DNA of 64,000 nucleotides from DAHUYF01 sp035509275 (GTDB lineage Bacteria; Pseudomonadota; Alphaproteobacteria; ATCC43930; CGMCC-115725). Of the stretch, positions 59,001 to 64,000 are shown piece by piece. The position numbers and the translations under genes are program-made. The first letter of the stretch is position 1, and each line of letters opens with the position of its first letter. The notes below the pieces were generated by a model. That model was not told the origin of the DNA. It saw nothing but the letters and a program-made list of their open reading frames with translations, and searched no databases. Location: contig DATJLU010000036.1 in the NCBI GenBank assembly GCA_035509275.1, forward strand, positions 72,616 to 136,615. Reading direction: 5' to 3'.

Positions 59001-60845
59001 TCACTCCGCCGCGGCGGTCGTGGTGCCAGACTTCAATCGGGCGAGCGGAAGGATCACGAAGGCGGTTGTGCCCACCTCAGGCGTGCTGTCGAGGCGAAGG
59101 TAGCCGCCGTGCAAATCCGCCATCGCCTTGACCAGCGCGAGGCCGAGCCCGGTGCCCTCGTGCATGCGGCGATAGGATGCCTCGACCTGCACGAACGGCT
59201 TCAGAACGCGATCCAGATGCTCGGCGGCGATGCCGATGCCGGTATCCGACACGGCGAAGACGATGCCCTCGGGTTCGACGGCAAGTCGGCATCCGATGCC
59301 GCCCCCGGCCGGGGTGAAGCGGTAGGCGTTCGACAAGAGGTTCAGCAGCATCTGCTTCAGCTTGCGCTCATCGGCGTAGATGCTGACCTCGCCGGGCGGG
59401 ACGGTGACCGCGAAAGCGAGCTTGGCTTCATCGATTCGTTGCTGCACGAGGTGGCAAGCGGAGCGGACGACGTCGCGGGCGTCAAACCAGCTTTCCGTCA
59501 GTTCGAGCTTCCCGGCTGCCGCTTTCGACAGATCGAGAATGTCGCTGATGATGGCCAGCAGGTGTGTTCCGCTGGCGTGGATGTCCTTGGCATAGCCGCG
59601 GTAGTGCTCGTTGACGAGCGGACCCATGGCTTCGCTGATCATCATGTCGGAGAAACCGATGATGGCATTCAGCGGCGTGCGCAGCTCATGGCTCATATTG
59701 GCGAGAAATTCCGACTTCGCTCGATTGGCCGCTTCGGCCTCTTCCTTCGCGCCGCGCATCGCATCGAAGGCAACGGTGACCTCCTTCTGCCGCCGCACTT
59801 CTGATTCCGCGAGCAATCGCGCCCGCTCGGCGTCGGCGATTTGCGCTTGCGCACGCGCCAGATCGTATTGCTGCCGCAGGTGCCGCCCGAGGGCGACGGC
59901 GCCAAGCGCGATGGACATGGCGGAGATGATTGCCGCAAGCGCCGCAAGGCGGGCGATGCTTCGCCAATTGGCGAGCGCCGCTGCTTCGGTTTTCGTGACC
60001 AGTACGAACAGTGGATAGTTGGTGAGCGCACGTGCCGCTTTGAGGCGCATCAGACCATCGATCGGGCTTCTCGCCCGCACGGTTCCGGCGATGCCGCCCT
60101 GCAGGATGTGCTCGGCGCCGAACGCTTTGCCGACACCGGCGGCAGGTGGGTAGCGGGCCAACATCACGCCGTCCGAGCGCACGAGGACGATGCTGCCTTG
60201 ATTGCCTTCGGAGACCGAACGGTAGAAATCCTCGAAATAGCGCAGCTCCATCGCGCCGAGCAGGACGGCGATGAACTCGCCGTGCGGGCCGCTAACGCGA
60301 CGCGCGAGATAGATCGTCCACTCCCCGTCGCCCCGATTTTGCACCGGTGCGCTGATGAAGGTCGTGCGCGTCGGATGGGATTGCAGCGCCTTGAAGTAAT
60401 CCCGGTCCGCGACATTGACCTGCGGAATTGGCCAGTAGCGCGAGAAGTTGACGAGATTTCCGTCAGCATCGATCACGGAGATCGCCGCGAGCTGCGGGAT
60501 CCCGCCGATCTTGTCCTTGAGCAAATCGTAAACAGTGCGCGACGACATCTCGCGCTTCAGCGACGCCTCATCGGCAACCCCGCGGCTGACCAGGTAGTCG
60601 GCGACGCTCGCGAGCACGAGGTCAACCGATTGGAAGCTTCGATCCGCCTGCTCCGCGAGCGTCAGGCTCGCGCTGCTTAACTGACCTTCCTCGACGTGTA
60701 GATCCCGGTTCCGGAGATTGAGGATGAGAGCGGCATTGATCACCAAAAGGAGGACGATCAGGAACGCGGCGCCGATCAAGACGCGTCGTTGCGCGCGCGA
60801 AACGGCGCCGGGCGGCGCCAGGGCTGGCAAGGTTGCGGGTTCCAT
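59001..60845 (-). CDS. Sensor histidine kinase with periplasmic PDC/Cache domain (614 aa)
   Basis: Membrane helices at about 22-44 and 298-320 enclose a periplasmic double-PDC domain (ISVIDADGNLVNFSRYWPIP, then DRDYFKALQSHPTRTTFISA). A coiled coil (325-380) leads to the HisKA domain with H386 (ANMSHELRTPLN) and a HATPase domain (NLLSNAYRFTPAGGGIG, SDTGIGIA, GTGLGLALVKAMADLH). PDC/Cache sensors often bind amino or organic acids, fitting the transporter-rich context. No response-regulator gene is adjacent. Confidence 0.92.
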   Translation of the reverse strand: MEPATLPALAPPGAVSRAQRRVLIGAAFLIVLLLVINAALILNLRNRDLHVEEGQLSSASLTLAEQADRSFQSVDLVLASVADYLVSRGVADEASLKREMSSRTVYDLLKDKIGGIPQLAAISVIDADGNLVNFSRYWPIPQVNVADRDYFKALQSHPTRTTFISAPVQNRGDGEWTIYLARRVSGPHGEFIAVLLGAMELRYFEDFYRSVSEGNQGSIVLVRSDGVMLARYPPAAGVGKAFGAEHILQGGIAGTVRARSPIDGLMRLKAARALTNYPLFVLVTKTEAAALANWRSIARLAALAAIISAMSIALGAVALGRHLRQQYDLARAQAQIADAERARLLAESEVRRQKEVTVAFDAMRGAKEEAEAANRAKSEFLANMSHELRTPLNAIIGFSDMMISEAMGPLVNEHYRGYAKDIHASGTHLLAIISDILDLSKAAAGKLELTESWFDARDVVRSACHLVQQRIDEAKLAFAVTVPPGEVSIYADERKLKQMLLNLLSNAYRFTPAGGGIGCRLAVEPEGIVFAVSDTGIGIAAEHLDRVLKPFVQVEASYRRMHEGTGLGLALVKAMADLHGGYLRLDSTPEVGTTAFVILPLARLKSGTTTAAAE

Positions 60846-61310
60846 TCGTCCTACTTCATCCCCCGACCATGAAACAGACCGCGCACGCGGGAATCCTGCA
60901 CGGCACCTACAATCTTCCGGTGCTCATCCGACTTTACTGCCACCAGACTACGGTAAACTTTCGCCGTTAACGATCGGCAAAGTCAGGGCACTTGACCCCT
61001 ATGAGGACGGCCGGATCGAGCGCGGTCCGGCCTAACGGACCCGGTTGCTCACTGCACGACCCATCCTGGGAACCGGACCGCGGGGACGACCGCGCGGGAG
61101 CTTGGCCGCTCGGCCACTCCGAGCAACCGGCTGATCATGAGGTTGCCCCGGAGCTGCGCGCGCCACCTCGGAGCGTCGCTTCGACGCCACATGCGTCTCA
61201 ATCAATCTTTCGCGTCTCAGCTCTTGACTTGGTACCCTATGGTACCATACTTTAGCCCATGGGTACCCATAGGTACCAAGTCCAAGCAGGTTGTGAAGGA
61301 AGAACCGGCC
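60846..61310. other. Divergent intergenic region, kinase and NmrA-like genes
   Basis: The 465 bases hold no credible gene; a minus-strand open frame (61032 to 61733) has only Arg/Gln-rich shadow composition. The right end carries the operator array and promoter at 61224-61280. Confidence 0.5.
61224..61280 (+). promoter_or_regulatory. Promoter with four phased GGTACC operator sites
   Basis: TTGACT (61224-61229) and CATACT (61246-61251) form a sigma-70-type pair 16 bases apart. GGTACC palindromes lie at 61231, 61241, 61262 and 61272, two between or touching the promoter elements and two downstream. The outer flanks CTTGGTACC/GGTACCAAG make the array one large palindrome. It looks like a repressor-controlled promoter for the NmrA-like gene. 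Confidence 0.7.
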
Positions 61311-62243
61311 ATGGAGCAAGGATTGGTTCTCGTCACCGGAGCGTCCGGCGGCCGGCAAGGCCAGACCGGTCGGCACGTCTCCGAGATGCTGCTCGCGCAA
61401 GGCGTGCCGGTACGTGCCTTTGTCCACACGGCCGACGAGCGCTCCGAGCGACTGTCGAGGCTGGGGGCGGAAGTTTTTGTCGGCGATTTTCTCGACATTG
61501 GCTCGGTGCAACGGGCAGTCCGCGGTATCGCGTCGATTTATTTTGCTTACCCTGTCCAGGACGGTCTGCTCGACGCAACGGCGATCATGGCTGTGGCGGC
61601 GCGCGAGGCCCAAGTCTCCCGCCTCGTCAATCTCGTGATGCTGCGGTCCTCGCCGGACGCCCCTACCCCGCGCATGCGGCAGAACTGGCTGTCGGAGCAG
61701 GTCTTCGACTGGGCCGCGATCGGTGCGCTGCACGTCAGGGCGACGGTCTTTTACGAGAACCTCCGCGCATTAGTGCGGTCGAGCCTTTCGACAGACGGGC
61801 CGATCCGGCTGCCCTGGGGCAGCGGCAACACAGTTGTGCCGCTTGTGTCGGCCGAAGATGTGGCGCGCGTCGCCGTCGGGCTGCTGACTCAGCCTTCGCT
61901 GCCAGCCGGCACCGCCTATCCCGTGATCGGGACGGTTCTCGCGTTGCGCGACATCATCGCGACCTTCGGACGGGTGCTCGGCCGCGGCATAAGCTACGAG
62001 GAAATCGGCGACGAGGATTGGCGCCGCGAGGCGATCGCCCGTGGTGTCAACGCACACGCCGTCGAACACCTGTCGCGACTCTGGCGGTTCTTTCGCCAGT
62101 CCGGTCTTCAGCCGGACGCCTTTCGCTCCGAAATCGCCGAGACCATCAAGACCTTCGGCGGCGCCGACCCCAAGAGCTTCGAGGCATTCGTGCGCGAGGA
62201 GCAAGGCGCCTTTACGGGGCACGGGCGCGCGGCGCCGGCTTAA
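61311..62243 (+). CDS. NmrA-like/SDR-atypical NAD(P)-binding protein (310 aa)
   Basis: From ATG 61311 (AAGGAAG upstream) the product begins LVLVTGASGGRQGQTGRHVS, an NAD(P)-binding Rossmann start, followed by VRAFVHTADERSERLSRLGA, VFVGDFLDIGSVQRAVRGIA and VYFAYP-like segments (IYFAYPVQDGLLDAT). The family includes QorB-type NAD(P)H quinone reductases and redox-sensing regulators. Control by the GGTACC array suggests induction by a quinone, electrophile or similar signal; the regulator gene is not in the window. Confidence 0.85.
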   Translation: MEQGLVLVTGASGGRQGQTGRHVSEMLLAQGVPVRAFVHTADERSERLSRLGAEVFVGDFLDIGSVQRAVRGIASIYFAYPVQDGLLDATAIMAVAAREAQVSRLVNLVMLRSSPDAPTPRMRQNWLSEQVFDWAAIGALHVRATVFYENLRALVRSSLSTDGPIRLPWGSGNTVVPLVSAEDVARVAVGLLTQPSLPAGTAYPVIGTVLALRDIIATFGRVLGRGISYEEIGDEDWRREAIARGVNAHAVEHLSRLWRFFRQSGLQPDAFRSEIAETIKTFGGADPKSFEAFVREEQGAFTGHGRAAPA

Positions 62244-62265
62244 GATGGGAGAAGATCGCCGCGCT

Positions 62266-63384
62266 ATGGAAAGCTTCAGCGCCGATTACAGCCAAGCTCG
62301 GATCAAATTCGTCGAAGCGGCGAAAGCTCAAGGCGGGGAAGTGGAGCGCATGGCGCATCCCGCACGCGGGCCGGATGGCGCCGCTCTCTCGATGGATATT
62401 GCATGGTTTGGCGATCGGTCGGCCAGCAAGGTGCTCGTGACCTTCTCCGGCGTCCACGGCGTGGAAGGTTTTTTTGGCTCGGGGGTCCAGATCGAATGGA
62501 TACGCCGCAGCGAGCACCGGAAGCTGCCGCAGGACACCGCAGCGCTCCTGGTCCACGCGGTCAACCCTTATGGCTTCGCGTGGCTGCGGCGTACGAACGA
62601 GGACAACGTCGATCTCAATCGCAACTGGGTCGATTTCGAGTGCCCCTTGCCGACCAACGCGCGATACGAGGAGATCGCGGCGGATCTCTGCCCACCCCAT
62701 TGGTCGGCCGAAGCGCAGGCGGCGGCCGGCGCCCGCCTTAGAAGCTGGCGGGAGCGCAATGGCGAGCGCACCTTTATGCAAGCGGTCATGGGCGGACAAT
62801 GGCGCCACGCCGATGGTCTCTCCTACGGCGGAGCCGCGCCAAGCTGGTCCCGCAAGGTTCTGACAGACGTCCTGAAGTCCAGCCTCGGCGGCGCTGCCCG
62901 CATCGCGATTGTCGACTTCCACACGGGTCTCGGCCCGCACGGCTATGCCGAGCCGATCATCCACCGGCGGCGCGACGATCCAGGCTTTGCCCGAACCAGA
63001 TCATGGATCGGGGCGGCGGCGACATCCATTTATGGCGGCGGCTCGGTCTCTGCGGAGATCTACGGCGATGGACTGAGCGCCATTCAAGCCTTGTTGCCAC
63101 GGGCCGTCATTGATGCGGTCGCGCTGGAATGCGGGGTGCTCCCTGTCGACAAAGTCGGCGCCGCGCTTCGCGCCGATAACTGGCTCCACGCTCATGGCGA
63201 CCCGACTGCTCCGGAAGCAGCAGGGATCAAGAAGCTGATCCGCGAGGCCTTCCATAGCGATGCACCATCGTGGCAGGGCATGGCGCTGGGCCAAGGGCTC
63301 GCCGCATGCCGAGCGGCCTTGGGGGGCTTATCCTTGCGACCGGATCAAGATCACCCGGTCGGGAGACGTATGATAGGCTGCTGA
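62266..63384 (+). CDS. DUF2817/M14-like metallopeptidase, second copy (372 aa)
   Basis: I use ATG 62266 (GGGAGAAG 11 bases upstream), which aligns with the start of the paralogue at 40618-41703. Motifs: SGVHGVEGFFGSGVQIEW (metal His, Glu), HAVNPYGFAWLRRTNEDNVD, NRNWVDFECPLPTNARYEEI, and VDFHTGLGPHGYAEP (third metal ligand), ALECGV late. It lies 22 bases after the NmrA-like stop. It is the last host gene before the tRNA fragment. Confidence 0.85.
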   Translation: MESFSADYSQARIKFVEAAKAQGGEVERMAHPARGPDGAALSMDIAWFGDRSASKVLVTFSGVHGVEGFFGSGVQIEWIRRSEHRKLPQDTAALLVHAVNPYGFAWLRRTNEDNVDLNRNWVDFECPLPTNARYEEIAADLCPPHWSAEAQAAAGARLRSWRERNGERTFMQAVMGGQWRHADGLSYGGAAPSWSRKVLTDVLKSSLGGAARIAIVDFHTGLGPHGYAEPIIHRRRDDPGFARTRSWIGAAATSIYGGGSVSAEIYGDGLSAIQALLPRAVIDAVALECGVLPVDKVGAALRADNWLHAHGDPTAPEAAGIKKLIREAFHSDAPSWQGMALGQGLAACRAALGGLSLRPDQDHPVGRRMIGC

Positions 63385-63393
63385 TTTGCTTGA

Positions 63394-63441
63394 TGGTGCC
63401 CAGGGGCGGAATCGAACCACCGACACCGTGATTTTCAGTCG
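63394..63441 (-). tRNA. 3' half of tRNA-Phe(GAA), attachment-site copy
   Basis: Read on the minus strand this is the anticodon loop (CTGAAAA, anticodon GAA), variable loop, T-arm (GGTTCGATTCC) and acceptor end CCTGGGCACCA of tRNA-Phe. The 5' half is absent; the sequence departs from tRNA just before the anticodon stem is complete. Such half-tRNA copies are the duplicated attachment core left when an element integrates into the 3' end of a tRNA gene. The intact gene should lie at the far (right) end of the element. Confidence 0.8.
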
Positions 63442-63644
63442 CCTCGGAGCAATTTTCTAACACGCTGATCGCCAACACGGAATTTGTGTGGGCATCGTGT
63501 ACACGTCATTAACCTCGATTTTATCGGCATTTCTGTTGACAACACCGTGACGCCGTGAGACATGGTGGGACATCCGGGCGCGTTCGAGGCGCCCACACAG
63601 TGCCCACACGGCTAGAATGGCCGGCATCTCTATAGGAGACGGCC
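63442..63644. promoter_or_regulatory. Element-end region with possible integrase arm sites
   Basis: Between the attachment core and the integrase start lie copies of GTGTGGGC in both orientations (63486-63493, 63591-63598, 63602-63609), which may be integrase arm-binding sites. TTGACA at 63536-63541 could be the -35 of the integrase promoter; no clear -10. Confidence 0.4.
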
Positions 63645-64000
63645 ATGAGCCGTAAGGTCGAGATTTCCGAGAAGATCGTCGCCGCCCTGTCGGCGCCGGA
63701 GAGCGGAAACAAAGTCTATTTCTTGAGCGGCGCGAAGCTCCAAGGCAAGACGGCTCCTCCCGGCTTCGGCGTGCGCGTGACGAAGGCCGGAGCCAAGCAG
63801 TTCGTCTTGTTCTACCGGATCAACGGGAAGAAGCACCTCGACACGCTCGGAGCGTGGGACGAGAGCCCGAAGGGCGGTGAGCTAACGGTGCGCGCCGCCA
63901 TCATGGCGGCAGTGGATCGCATGAGGGCAATCCGCGATGGCGCCGATCCCCGACCCGAGCGGACCCGCCGCAAAGAGACACCGGCTGAAGCCGGCAAGAA
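63645..64000 (+). CDS. int: Tyrosine integrase, DUF4102/P4-type, N-terminus only
   Basis: ATG 63645 follows AGGAGA; the frame is open to the window edge (118 codons). It has the arm-binding domain pattern of P4-like integrases: KLQGKTAPPGFGVRVTKAGA, FVLFYRINGKKHLDTLGAWD, then AAIMAAVDRMRAIRDGADPR. The catalytic domain lies outside. Its position 200 bases from a half tRNA-Phe supports site-specific integration there. Confidence 0.85.
   Translation, partial: MSRKVEISEKIVAALSAPESGNKVYFLSGAKLQGKTAPPGFGVRVTKAGAKQFVLFYRINGKKHLDTLGAWDESPKGGELTVRAAIMAAVDRMRAIRDGADPRPERTRRKETPAEAGK

Noticed and set aside
61032..61733. A minus-strand regulator gene upstream of the NmrA-like gene
   Set aside because: Its translation has no helix-turn-helix and is mostly antisense to the NmrA-like gene; the regulator of the GGTACC array is not in the window.
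63394..63441. A complete tRNA-Phe gene
   Set aside because: The D-arm and 5' acceptor strand are missing; the sequence diverges right after the anticodon stem.

Overview
The window is GC-rich chromosomal DNA from an alphaproteobacterium. The order (Rhodospirillales or Hyphomicrobiales) is a guess from gene families, strong GGAGG ribosome sites and the style of dispersed palindromes. It has three parts.

(1) About 1-23.4 kb is part of a tailed-phage prophage that runs off the left edge. The late genes lie on the minus strand: terminase small-subunit candidate, terminase large subunit, SU10-like portal, GroES-like co-chaperonin, coiled-coil protein, gpT-like major capsid, small structural proteins and a beta-helix tail-spike-like protein. 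A CI-type repressor (20231-20836) and a divergent plus-strand early operon ending in a CapV-like patatin phospholipase (to 23364) form the right part. Non-phage-like genes sit inside the packaging module. The portal carries a C-terminal domain that looks like a bacterial polymorphic-toxin domain, followed by an overlapping membrane protein. A nuclease-toxin-like gene has DUF4265 and DUF6968 genes just upstream, and a decayed relative of it lies beside another membrane protein. I read these as toxin/immunity-like cargo; this is inference.

(2) About 23.5-63.4 kb is host DNA rich in transport and catabolism of amino acids, peptides and acids. It holds a BKACE/LivJ-type SBP/hydrolase/SCP2-like cluster with a divergent class III aminotransferase and a luciferase-like monooxygenase; PagL; a dipeptide-type ABC operon ending in an AMP-forming ligase; an operon of DUF6356, glyoxalase-like, DUF2817 peptidase, AMP-ligase, oxidoreductase and thioesterase genes; an Lrp regulator; two polar amino acid ABC systems; a transglutaminase/DUF2126-ATP-grasp/alpha-E-transglutaminase amide-ligase cluster; and a racemase, D-amino acid dehydrogenase and 2-hydroxyacid dehydrogenase operon. 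Two consensus-quality sigma-54 promoters (37649-37663 minus, 43661-43675 plus) and a weaker one (46390-46404) point to nitrogen control. A histidine kinase, an NmrA-like gene under a striking four-site operator, and a second DUF2817 gene follow.

(3) At 63394-63441 the 3' half of a tRNA-Phe gene marks the edge of a second integrated element. Its tyrosine integrase starts at 63645 and runs off the right edge.

Short dispersed repeats and long palindromes are common in intergenic DNA. No rRNA, intact tRNA, CRISPR array or transposase was seen.
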